A stretch of DNA of 60,049 bases from Planctomycetaceae bacterium (GTDB lineage: Bacteria > Planctomycetota > Planctomycetia > Planctomycetales > Planctomycetaceae). The translations under genes were made by a program, and so were the position numbers. Below are positions 17,570-25,859 of the stretch, piece by piece. The notes under the pieces are model-generated. The model ran no database searches and was not told the DNA's origin. It saw nothing but the letters and a program-made list of their open reading frames with translations. Positions within the stretch are counted from its first letter, which is position 1; every line of letters starts with the position of its first letter. The stretch lies in assembly GCA_020426505.1 (NCBI GenBank), contig JAGQPX010000035.1, forward strand, positions 1 to 60,049, given 5' to 3'.

Positions 17570-19988
17570 AATCACACGCTCCTCCAGCCCCGCGTTGCAT
17601 GCAGGTCTGATCGCGCTCGCATTGCTGGCAGCGGCGACGTTCACATTGGCGGATGCAGACGGAGAAAGTTCGGCTCTCTGGCTCGCAGTCTCCCTGCTGG
17701 GGCAATCGGGAGTCGCGCTGGTTGCTGCCCGGCATGTGCGCAAGCTCGATCGATCATTGGACAAGGCGCCTTGGGTCTCGCCAGTGCTGTTGATTGTTTT
17801 CGCAATCAGTCTGGCCTGGGAGCCACTTCAACGATCGTTGTGGGGCACGGGGCGTCCCTTCGAGGCTATCACGATCTTCAGTTTGAAGAACGTGATGCTG
17901 GCCATGTCAGCGGTCGCCTGCTGGCACCGGTACGGAGCCTGGACTCTTCTGACCAGCTTGTTTGTCATCATCTTCAGTGCGTCGATGGCGTCGAGTCCTG
18001 CCATTCGCCTGATGGTGGTTCTCTATGTGGTGGGCATTGTCCTCTATCTGTCAGTGGCCAATTGGGAGTCACTCCGCAGCCGACTCCTCCCCACGGCTGA
18101 CAACGCAAGGCTGCCGCGTAACTGGCTGATCGCCTTCACATTGCTTCTGGTGACCGGATTGTCGCTGGTGAGCGTCACCGAGAATTCGGTCGCCTCGGCT
18201 GTGAGAGGCTGGGTGCCGAGTTCTGGGGGGACGGGAGGCAGCGACCCGTTTGCTCGCAACGGCGTCGGCGACGGCGAAGCGCTGGTCGCCGGCACGGACA
18301 ACATACAGAGCTTCGCTCCCATCGATGATGCGCCGTTTCTCCAGGACGACAAACCGAGTCTGTACGACGTCATGGACGATTCCTACGAAGAACCTGTCAT
18401 CTCCAAGGAGATTCAACGCTCGGTCGCCTTGCCGCCGGAGTTTGCCAGCCGCATCAAGGAGCATGCTCACTCACGGACCGAAAAAGCTTCGCGCGAGTTC
18501 TCCACACTGCGGAAGTCGAAGGAAGCATCGAAATCCAAGGTTTCAGACATCAAAAGCACTGCATTGTTCCATGTCGCCGGCAGGACTCCGCTGCATTTGC
18601 GAATGGAGACCTACGACCTGTTCGATGGGGTGAACTGGCATCCTGTTCCAGACGATGAGCGTGTGACGGAAACCCGGATGATCGAGCGTGACGGTCGACA
18701 TTGGGTGGATGTTAACTCGACTCCCAGCGTGATCGAATCCTTCTGGGGACCAGAATCTCACGCCATTAAAGTCGTGAACCTGGATAGCAATCGCATCCCG
18801 GCGCCGTTGCATGTGACCGGGGTGCATATCGATCTCGTCGAACGGGCGGACATGTACGACTGGGTGCAGGACGGTCTGATTTGTCTCAATCGTGACACGC
18901 TGCCTGCCCTCGTCCCGATTCACCTCACCTCAGCGGTTCTGGATCGCCAGATGTTGGTGGAAGAAGGTTACTCAACCCTGGGCATCGGCGAGAAGAACTA
19001 CCGATGTCTGCCGACTCATCCGGCCATGGAACAGATCGCTGAATTGGCAGAGTCATGGGTCCAGGGAGTCCCCAGCGGATGGCCCCAAGTCGTCGCGATC
19101 GAAAGCCGGCTGCGTGAGCACTTCAAGCATGACCGGGGCAAGACATTCTCAGACGAGACGGCCTTTCCTTTGCAGCAATTCCTCTTCGAGGAACAGGCCG
19201 GGCCAGACTATCAGTTCGCGACCGCTTGTGCAGTGATGCTGCGGTCGCTGGGATTTGGCACCCGGGTGGTGAGCGGATTCTATGTCGATCCCGATCAGTA
19301 CGACCAACGCGCGCAGCATACACCCGTCCATGCCGACGACGTCCATTTCTGGCCGGAGGTCCTCGTGCATGCCCAAACGTGGGCCACACTGGAACCAACG
19401 CCGGGCTACCAGCTGCGCCAACCGCCTCCGGGACTCATCGCTCGGCTCCGATCGGCTCTCTTTACGGTGTTTGGTTGGATGTCCCGACACGTGGGGATGA
19501 TTCTCACGGGACTTGCGTTCGCGTTGCTGCTGTTCTTCTCGCGGGTCTTCCTTCTCGATCTGACCCGCACTCTCCACTGGCGCTGGAATGCTCGCGGGGA
19601 TGTCAGAACTTGCGTGTTGTCGACGGTCAAATTGATTGAGTGGCGCAGCCGCATAGTCGGCAACCCTCGCGCATCGGGCATGACTCTCAAGCAATGGGGG
19701 ACATCGCCACATTTTGGAGATTCGTCTCTGCAGGACCCTTGGGGGTCATTCATCGCACTCGGGGAATGGGCCGCGTTTGCGCCTTCGCTCCCCTGTCCTG
19801 CTCATGAGGCTGACGTGCGCGAACAATGTGACTCGATCGTCCGCACGATGACACGGCGACAACTGGCTGAATGGCAACCAGTCCGATCGTCACGAGTCCA
19901 TTGGCTGAAATCCAGCTACAACCGCATTCTTCACTTGATTCAATCCATGAGCATCCAATCTCAAGACTACACCGGTGCACATTCATGA
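17559..19988 (+). CDS. TgpA-like transglutaminase-fold membrane protein, catalytic Cys replaced
   Basis: The product has 809 residues from the ATG at 17559, which lies inside the end of the DUF58 gene. Five or more N-terminal membrane helices (residues 10-220) are followed by a large extracytoplasmic region with a transglutaminase-like core, then one more membrane helix (MILTGLAFALLLFFSRVFLL) and a cytoplasmic tail. This is the TgpA/DUF3488-transglut layout. In the core the usual GxCxxFA is GPDYQFA, so the nucleophile Cys is Asp (D550); the His is kept (H596 in VHFWPEV) and the third acid is Glu (E612 in LEPTPGY). It should lack transglutaminase or protease activity unless it uses another mechanism. 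It is coupled to the DUF58 and MoxR genes. Confidence 0.85.
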   Translation: MLPEITRSSSPALHAGLIALALLAAATFTLADADGESSALWLAVSLLGQSGVALVAARHVRKLDRSLDKAPWVSPVLLIVFAISLAWEPLQRSLWGTGRPFEAITIFSLKNVMLAMSAVACWHRYGAWTLLTSLFVIIFSASMASSPAIRLMVVLYVVGIVLYLSVANWESLRSRLLPTADNARLPRNWLIAFTLLLVTGLSLVSVTENSVASAVRGWVPSSGGTGGSDPFARNGVGDGEALVAGTDNIQSFAPIDDAPFLQDDKPSLYDVMDDSYEEPVISKEIQRSVALPPEFASRIKEHAHSRTEKASREFSTLRKSKEASKSKVSDIKSTALFHVAGRTPLHLRMETYDLFDGVNWHPVPDDERVTETRMIERDGRHWVDVNSTPSVIESFWGPESHAIKVVNLDSNRIPAPLHVTGVHIDLVERADMYDWVQDGLICLNRDTLPALVPIHLTSAVLDRQMLVEEGYSTLGIGEKNYRCLPTHPAMEQIAELAESWVQGVPSGWPQVVAIESRLREHFKHDRGKTFSDETAFPLQQFLFEEQAGPDYQFATACAVMLRSLGFGTRVVSGFYVDPDQYDQRAQHTPVHADDVHFWPEVLVHAQTWATLEPTPGYQLRQPPPGLIARLRSALFTVFGWMSRHVGMILTGLAFALLLFFSRVFLLDLTRTLHWRWNARGDVRTCVLSTVKLIEWRSRIVGNPRASGMTLKQWGTSPHFGDSSLQDPWGSFIALGEWAAFAPSLPCPAHEADVREQCDSIVRTMTRRQLAEWQPVRSSRVHWLKSSYNRILHLIQSMSIQSQDYTGAHS

Positions 19989-20956
19989 ATACTGCAGTTG
20001 CAACCCCGTCGGCACCAACGGACCGTCATGCTGATGCGATCGATCGACTCCGTCGGTTGCTGAACACGAGCCTGTGCGGCAAGTCGACCGTGGTCGATCA
20101 GGTCCTGATCTGTCTCTTTTCCCACGGACATCTCCTGCTTGAAGATAAACCGGGACTCGGAAAAACGACTCTCGCCAAAGCGATCGCAAAAGGCATTGGT
20201 GGACGGTTTGCGCGAGTTCAATGTACTCCCGACCTGCTTCCAAGTGACATCACCGGGTTCAACCTCTTCAACCAGAAGACTCAGGACTTCGACTTTCGGC
20301 CCGGCCCGGTCTTTTCCGAGGTGATGCTGGCAGACGAAATCAATCGTGCGACGCCACGAACACAAAGCGCCTTGCTGGAGGCCATGGCCGAGCGTCAGGT
20401 CACGGTTGATGCCATTCAACATCGGCTGGCAGATGAGTTCTTTGTGATCGCAACCCAGAATCCGACCGAGCAACACGGAACCTATCCGCTCCCTGAGGCG
20501 CAACTGGATCGCTTCGCGATGAAGCTGAGCATCGGCTATCCCGATCCGTCCGCAGAAATGGAGTTGCTCAAGGCTGCCAGGGAGTCTGAAGGTGAGGCTT
20601 CCGAGTCAGATGGCCCGATCTTTGACGAAGGACAACTCCGACAGATTCAGAATGAAGTTGCCTCCCTGTATGTGGATGAGAAGTTGCAGGACTATCTCGT
20701 CCGCCTCGCTGCCGAGACGCGATCGCATCCGCACATCGTTCTGGGGCTGAGTCCGCGCGGCATGCTCACATGGCAACGGGCAGCCCAATCTCGGGCATTC
20801 CTGAACCATCGCTCCTTCGTGACACCTGACGACATCCAGGATGTTGCTGAGCCCGTCTTGAGCGTACGGCTGGGCATCGACCACGAAGACCCGCTACCCA
20901 CGATTCGAGAGATTCTCGAAACCATATCGGTCCCGGAATACACAGTGCCAGAATGA
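19985..20956 (+). CDS. MoxR-family AAA ATPase
   Basis: The product has 323 residues. Its ATG at 19985 overlaps the previous stop (ATGA). Walker A is EDKPGLGKTTLAKA (about residues 53-66), Walker B/DEXX is VMLADEINRA, and the family phrases PSDITGFNLFNQ, TQNPTEQHGTYPLPEAQLDRF and SPRGMLTWQRAAQSRAFL are all present. MoxR proteins are cytoplasmic chaperone-like ATPases that act with vWA/DUF58 partners. Here the trio DUF58 - TgpA-like - MoxR is in a single overlapping operon, but the order (MoxR last) differs from the common MoxR-first order. Confidence 0.92.
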   Translation: MNTAVATPSAPTDRHADAIDRLRRLLNTSLCGKSTVVDQVLICLFSHGHLLLEDKPGLGKTTLAKAIAKGIGGRFARVQCTPDLLPSDITGFNLFNQKTQDFDFRPGPVFSEVMLADEINRATPRTQSALLEAMAERQVTVDAIQHRLADEFFVIATQNPTEQHGTYPLPEAQLDRFAMKLSIGYPDPSAEMELLKAARESEGEASESDGPIFDEGQLRQIQNEVASLYVDEKLQDYLVRLAAETRSHPHIVLGLSPRGMLTWQRAAQSRAFLNHRSFVTPDDIQDVAEPVLSVRLGIDHEDPLPTIREILETISVPEYTVPE

Positions 20957-21453
20957 CAAGTCCCAATATGGTTGGCTCGTATCAATCCGGTCTGGTTCCT
21001 GTCGCCGGTCTTTCAATCGCCCTGTTGATGGGATGCGGTGATTCATCGCCGTCGAAATCCAAGGCTCGTTCGTCAGCCGTGACGGTTCCGATTATCTCCG
21101 GCGACGAACTGGCATCGAAAGTCGAGCAAAGCTGTCGTCCTGTGGTCGTCGAAGTCGGCGTGCCGATGGGCTGCTTTCGCTGCAACGACATGCGGCCCCA
21201 ATACGACCAGCTTGCCGACACATTCTCGGAAGAGATCAATTTCTTTCGCGTCGACTTTAATGCGTCAGCAAACATCGCTTCCCAGTATGGGGCAACGATC
21301 TGCCCCAGTTACGTCGTCTTCTCAAACGGTGAACCAGTCGCTTGTTACCGCTATCCGACCTCAATGGACCTCCTTGCGAGCAAACTCGGGGAATCGGTTC
21401 ATGCATTCACCTCCTCCGCCCCATCATCTTCAGATCAGGAGGACGCACTGTGA
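20953..21453 (+). CDS. Thioredoxin-like lipoprotein with CxxC
   Basis: The product has 166 residues. The ATG at 20953 overlaps the MoxR stop. The signal peptide ends ALLMGC (Cys28), so the product is a lipid-anchored envelope protein. The thioredoxin fold is shown by VVVEVGVPMGCFRCNDM (active-site C74-x-x-C77), then FFRVDFNASANIASQYGATICPSYVVFSNG, which contains a cis-Pro-like segment CPSYVVF in which Ser-Tyr follows the Pro. It is a probable periplasmic thiol-disulphide protein that may serve the Cys-rich partners in this block; that link is inferred. Confidence 0.8.
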   Translation: MTSPNMVGSYQSGLVPVAGLSIALLMGCGDSSPSKSKARSSAVTVPIISGDELASKVEQSCRPVVVEVGVPMGCFRCNDMRPQYDQLADTFSEEINFFRVDFNASANIASQYGATICPSYVVFSNGEPVACYRYPTSMDLLASKLGESVHAFTSSAPSSSDQEDAL

Positions 21454-21947
21454 ATCTTCTCAACATCTTTGCAGGCAATAGGAGCAACGGATGTCTACGA
21501 GTCCTATTGAGTATCTGCTGCTTCTGCTGTGCCAGTTGCTCGACCGAAGATCAGAGCGAGGATCAGCATCTCGAACATGTTGTCCCTGCGCACAAACCCG
21601 CAACCTTCGAGGAAGCTGTCACACAGCTACGGGAACGAAGGGATCAGGTCCAGTTGAAGGCCACGAGCGACCGTGATCCGCAGGAGCTTGCCGAGTTAGG
21701 CGACATCATTCGATGGCTGCCGGACATTGCTGCGGATAGCGAACTCCTCCGACCGGACTGGGAGCAGGTTCAGCGACACTCCATACGACTCGAAGAGCTT
21801 CATCGTCAGCTCATCTCGAACGTTGACTCGGAGCAGGATGTGACTGACTGGCAGGAAATCATGGGTGGTCTTGAAAAGTTGGTTCCCGCAGCGAGCGAGG
21901 ACGCGCTCTACACGAACTCCGCTTCACGTCCGTCCGTTGATGAATGA
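21450..21947 (+). CDS. Lipoprotein, paralogue of the one at 7097-7636
   Basis: A GTG at 21450 overlaps the preceding stop (GTGA) and gives 165 residues; this start places the lipobox CCASC at the proper distance from the N-terminus, whereas the longer frame from 21342 would lie inside the thioredoxin-like gene. The mature protein is acidic and helical: FEEAVTQLRERRDQ, then AELGDIIRWLPDIAADSELL, then further helices with WQEIMGGLEKLVPA. The same order occurs in the lipoprotein at 7097-7636 on the other arm, although this copy lacks the His-rich tail. The function is unknown. Confidence 0.65.
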   Translation: MNLLNIFAGNRSNGCLRVLLSICCFCCASCSTEDQSEDQHLEHVVPAHKPATFEEAVTQLRERRDQVQLKATSDRDPQELAELGDIIRWLPDIAADSELLRPDWEQVQRHSIRLEELHRQLISNVDSEQDVTDWQEIMGGLEKLVPAASEDALYTNSASRPSVDE

Positions 21948-21995
21948 GTGCCAGCTCATCGAAGACAATATCGAACAGTGACTTGAGGACAAGAA

Positions 21996-23075
21996 GTGAT
22001 GACATACCTTCGCACCAAAAACCGTGCTTTCACGTTGATCGAACTCCTGGTTGTGATCGCCATCATTGCCGTCCTGATCGCTCTGCTTCTCCCGGCTGTC
22101 CAGCAAGCGCGGGAAGCGGCCCGGCGTACTCAGTGCAAGAACAACCTCAAGCAGTTGGGGCTGGCTTTGCATAACTATCACGATGTTCATTCGACGTTTC
22201 CGGCCGGGTATTACTCATTCGGGACGCGTGATGGCACTGGTCCGGCGTGGGTGGACATTGACCCCCTGACGTGGGATGCGGCTCCCGGCTGGGGCTGGGG
22301 GACCATGTTGCTTCCCTACCTCGAACAGACTGCTCTGTATAACAACCTGGATATCAACGCAGCTTGCTACTCGACGCAGAATCAGCCTTTGGTCACCACG
22401 AAGCTCTCCATATTTCTCTGTCCCTCTGCGTCTGGAGGGGATGAGGAGTTCACCGTCAGAGATCTGGCCGGCGATCCACTCGTGATTGATGGCAACGAGA
22501 TTTCACTGGCCCGCAGTCACTATGTGGCCAGCCATGGACAGGAGTCTTGCTGGGGTGAGTGTGGGTCGGCTCCGGCGGGAGTCGTTTTCTCCGATATCTA
22601 CTCCTCGACAACGACAACCGTCACGATCAACGGAGACGCCTCGAAAGTGGCTGATGGCCCGTTCTATCGCAACTCCGCCACGCGAATTCGCAACATCACG
22701 GACGGTACGACAAACACAATCTTCCTCGGCGAACACTCTTCAGCCCTGAGTGAAAAGACGTGGGTCGGCGTCGTGCCGGGGGCTTACACGCATCCTGAAT
22801 TCTCGACGCCGGAGAACGGACCCGATGCGGCGGCAACCCTCACGCTGGTGCATGCCGGCCCGTCGGGAGGCGAGCTGGACATCACCGGCTTTCCCATTAT
22901 TCACCCTGTGAATTTCCCGACATTCCATGTCGGTCAGATGTTCTCCGAGCACGTCGGCGGAGGGCACATTGCTTTGGGTGACGGTTCGGTGCGGTTCATT
23001 TCAGAGAACATGGACCTGATCACCTTCGCCGAACTCTCGAGCATGTCTGAGGGAGAAATCGTCGGTGAGTTTTGA
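21996..23075 (+). CDS. DUF1559 pseudopilin-like protein (4)
   Basis: With 359 residues this is the longest member here. It has [51 protein letters not shown], and a C-terminal EHVGGGHIALGDGSVRFISENMD ending SEGEIVGEF. GAGGACAAGAAG precedes the start; both the ATG at 21996 and the adjoining one at 21999 are usable. The central region carries cysteines (INAACYSTQN, SCWGECGSAP). It follows the lipoprotein by 48 nt and is followed at once by another lipoprotein gene, in the operon that ends with the YraQ-like permease. Confidence 0.88.
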   Translation: MMTYLRTKNRAFTLIELLVVIAIIAVLIALLLPAVQQAREAARRTQCKNNLKQLGLALHNYHDVHSTFPAGYYSFGTRDGTGPAWVDIDPLTWDAAPGWGWGTMLLPYLEQTALYNNLDINAACYSTQNQPLVTTKLSIFLCPSASGGDEEFTVRDLAGDPLVIDGNEISLARSHYVASHGQESCWGECGSAPAGVVFSDIYSSTTTTVTINGDASKVADGPFYRNSATRIRNITDGTTNTIFLGEHSSALSEKTWVGVVPGAYTHPEFSTPENGPDAAATLTLVHAGPSGGELDITGFPIIHPVNFPTFHVGQMFSEHVGGGHIALGDGSVRFISENMDLITFAELSSMSEGEIVGEF

Positions 23076-23088
23076 GAAATGTCCAACG

Positions 23089-23406
23089 ATGAACACGCAT
23101 CTTGCCTCGCAAGGTCTGCTTGCTGTCGTGCTTGCCTTCTGTCTGATTGGCTGCGGTTACCCTGAGGTCAGTCCAAAGTCGTATGAACTCGCAACGGCTC
23201 TCTACTCCGCCTGTAACCGGCGCAGCGAAGAGCATCTTGCCAAAGTGTCTGACTTGATGGAGACCCACGCTAAATCGGGTGATATCACGAACCGCGAGTT
23301 CGAGTGGCTGCAGGCGATTGTTGAGCAGGCCGAGGAAGGGGACTGGGAAGCTGCCGCCTCCGAAGCTCGACAGATCATGAATGACCAAGTTGGAGTCAAA
23401 CGGTAG
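23089..23406 (+). CDS. Small helical lipoprotein
   Basis: The product has 105 residues from the ATG at 23089; the frame is open 8 codons further up, but that would overlap the DUF1559 stop. The signal peptide ends FCLIGC. The mature part is helical and charged (YELATALYSACNRRSEEHLAKVSDLME, ...EFEWLQAIVEQAEEGDWEAAASEARQIM). I do not recognise a family. Position and size suggest an accessory factor for the permease encoded just downstream or for the DUF1559 protein upstream. Confidence 0.65.
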   Translation: MNTHLASQGLLAVVLAFCLIGCGYPEVSPKSYELATALYSACNRRSEEHLAKVSDLMETHAKSGDITNREFEWLQAIVEQAEEGDWEAAASEARQIMNDQVGVKR

Positions 23407-23451
23407 TCGTCTGCAAGAAGAATCTTGAAACTGGGTGCGGTGGGGAAAGAA

Positions 23452-24987
23452 ATGATGACATTGCTGATAGGATTTCTCCTGCGATTCGTACAGTCCCTGC
23501 TGGCGGCTTCTCCGTTCATTCTGGCAGGCCTTGCGATCGCTGGTGTCTTTCGAGTCCTGCTCGGACGAAAGGACACGGCACGACTGTTCGGCGGCAAGAC
23601 CCGGCGATCCCTCTTGCAGGCATGGGCCATCGGCATGCTATTGCCGGTTTGTTCGCTGGGGGTGATTCCTGTCATCCGTGAACTTCGCCGCTCGAGTCTC
23701 AACGGTGGAACGATTCTCGCATTCGCCATGGCGGCGCCACTCTTCAATCCGCTCTCGCTGCTCTACGGTTTGACGCTGTCTGAGCCGCTGGCCATCCTGG
23801 CGTTTGCCTTCTGCTCGCTGATCGTTGTCACAGGTGTCGGACTCGTTTGGGATCGTCTCTTTCCTGCGACTGCGATCCCGGAAGACGAGCCGGAAAGAGT
23901 CCCCCCAGGACTGAAACGCATGCTGGCAGTGGGTCTCGCTGGTGCCCGTCAAGCTGGAGGTGCCTCAGCAGTCTACATTCTCATTGGCCTGATCGGAGTT
24001 GCCTCCCTGTCGTTCGTGTTATCGCCGACAGCCCTCCAGCGTGCCGTCAACGGAGACAACCCGATTGCGCCGTTGACCATGATGGGAGTCGCTATTCCTG
24101 TGTATGCGACCCCGATGCTGGCGATGAGCCAACTCGGCATGATGTTCCAACATGCGAATTCACCAGGAGCAGCTTTCGTGCTTCTCGCTCTTGGTGCCGG
24201 GATGAATCTCGGCTTGGTCGCGTGGATGTTCCGTCAATACGGATGGAAGAGAAGCCTCGGCTGGTTCTCACTCCTTCTCGTGGTCGTCCTTGGACTGGCA
24301 TACGGTGTTGACCGCCCGCTCTTTCCCAAAGCTGTCGATGTCGCTGACCATACACACGCCTTCGACATCTATTGTCGACCTTTCCCGCTCAACACGTCGG
24401 ATGCGGCCAGCAAGGTGATTGAGAAGCTGCGCCGCGATGTGCCAGTGTATGAATTGTATGCAGCTTCTGCCCTGATGATCACGGTCTTCGTTGGAGTAGG
24501 GGTCAACCTTTTCGATCGTGAAAACCGTATCGAAGCATGGCTCCGGACTCGCCCAGAGGCTTATGACAGAGGCCGATTGGATGTCAACGTACCCGCACCA
24601 GTCCTCGGTGGAGTGGCGTTAGTTTTGCTGGTCGCCATCAGCGTGGCCGGCTGTTACGCCTACTACCCTTCGCCGGAAGAGGTCGTTGAGGAGATGAAAA
24701 TCGCAAAGGTTGAGACATTGAGTGCAGCCAACGTGGGGGACGTTGTCCAAGCGGAGTACTGGATTAACGTGTACGACGGGTGGACTCGAAAACTGGAGGT
24801 CGGAACGTTTTTAAGGGACTGGAAACTCAGCGAGTACCACAGAACGAAAGCACGCATCCTTCGCGAGCAACTGGAGTTCCTGGAACATGATCTGGAGAAC
24901 GAGCAGACTGAAGAGATCAGACACGTCACCGCAAAGATCAGTCGAACCCATCGGAGATTAGCCCATGCATATCTCTACGAACGATAA
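23452..24987 (+). CDS. YraQ/DUF318-type permease with C-terminal extension
   Basis: The product has 511 residues; the ATG at 23452 (ATGATG, with GGGGAAAG upstream) is preferred over the TTG at 23425. Two repeats of membrane helices carry the YraQ/ArsP-family phrases: SPFILAGLAIAGVFR, LLPVCSLGVIPVIRELRRSSLNGG and AMAAPLFNPLSLLYGL in the first half, and GVAIPVYATPMLAMSQLG in the second. Related proteins export organoarsenicals or are linked to metal and redox stress. The family's paired Cys in the first motif is a single Cys here. After the transporter core there are two further membrane helices and a 110-residue tail ending in a charged coiled-coil-like helix (REQLEFLEHDLENEQTEEIR). It closes the rightward operon. 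The substrate is unknown. Confidence 0.75.
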   Translation: MMTLLIGFLLRFVQSLLAASPFILAGLAIAGVFRVLLGRKDTARLFGGKTRRSLLQAWAIGMLLPVCSLGVIPVIRELRRSSLNGGTILAFAMAAPLFNPLSLLYGLTLSEPLAILAFAFCSLIVVTGVGLVWDRLFPATAIPEDEPERVPPGLKRMLAVGLAGARQAGGASAVYILIGLIGVASLSFVLSPTALQRAVNGDNPIAPLTMMGVAIPVYATPMLAMSQLGMMFQHANSPGAAFVLLALGAGMNLGLVAWMFRQYGWKRSLGWFSLLLVVVLGLAYGVDRPLFPKAVDVADHTHAFDIYCRPFPLNTSDAASKVIEKLRRDVPVYELYAASALMITVFVGVGVNLFDRENRIEAWLRTRPEAYDRGRLDVNVPAPVLGGVALVLLVAISVAGCYAYYPSPEEVVEEMKIAKVETLSAANVGDVVQAEYWINVYDGWTRKLEVGTFLRDWKLSEYHRTKARILREQLEFLEHDLENEQTEEIRHVTAKISRTHRRLAHAYLYER

Positions 24988-25088
24988 GTCTTCCAGGCAC
25001 GAAATTACCGATTGATCGACTCTCAGAATACGAACAGCAAGCGACGCGGAAGCTTCGCGAGTCACATTTTGATCGAGCCTTCCATTGA

Positions 25089-25259
25089 TTCTCGCCAAGA
25101 TCTGAGGTGACAACAAACAAATCTCCTCTACCCCACTCAGGCATCGGCCAATTCACCCTCTGCGACGGTTCCGTCCACGCCATCAGCGAAAGCATCGACC
25201 GAGAAGTATACAATGCCCTGGGAACCCGATCAGGATGTAAAGTAGTTGGTGAGTTCTAG
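25089..25259 (+). pseudogene. C-terminal remnant of a DUF1559 gene
   Basis: After an in-frame TGA at 25086-25088 the frame stays open to a TAG at 25257-25259 and encodes [20 protein letters not shown], then [21 protein letters not shown]. This is the typical last 50 residues of a DUF1559 protein. There is no start codon, no prepilin segment and no middle part, so it is a decayed 3' end. It sits between the permease and the recombinase gene and marks an old deletion or insertion junction. Confidence 0.8.
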
Positions 25260-25859
25260 CTGCTATCGAACTCAGGTGTGGATCAATCTCTGGACCGATC
25301 ACACGTCGACTTGGTCACTCAGGACAGATCGTCGTTTAGTGATCGGGACTAGCTCGTACAGGCCGAGGAAGAACCGACCGGGAGCATATTCATTCGACGC
25401 TTGAGCGCACAGGACATTTTGTCCTCGCCTGTTTCGGCAGTTGAGACATTACGACTGTCAGCAAACCAGAAGAAGCGACCTTCGATCTTGTCCTGCGCTC
25501 CCGGTCAAGACAACGGATACCGCCCGAGTACATGATCAGTCGTGTGTTTCGACAGGCAGAGACCGACCATCGGTCCGCTGAGTCATCGTGTGTCGTAACG
25601 GACCTTATGACACGCAGACCACCCTCGTTCGACCGTTTTCACCGTGATTTGAGGGCTTGTCAGGTCCGATCTTTCTGTGTCATAAGGTGGGAATTCCCGA
25701 TCGGCGTGGACGGACGATCGATTTCACCAGGAGGACCATGCGCCATGACGATCAAACAGTGACCGATGAGATAAGCGATCAGTCGAACAATTGCGGCCTG
25801 TCGAGTGAGACTCTTCATGGGCCGACGATTCGCATCAGCAGTCAAGCATTCGAGCGGAC
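25260..25859. other. Non-coding region with inverted repeats upstream of the recombinase
   Basis: I see no gene in this 600-nt stretch. It contains an 11-bp perfect inverted repeat (CCTTATGACAC at 25603-25613, GTGTCATAAGG at 25677-25687), with a degenerate third copy (GTGTCGTAACGG, 25590-25601), and a short palindrome AGGACA-TTT-TGTCCT at 25411-25425. These lie 170-450 nt ahead of the tyrosine recombinase and could be its arm-type binding sites or operators. Confidence 0.45.
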
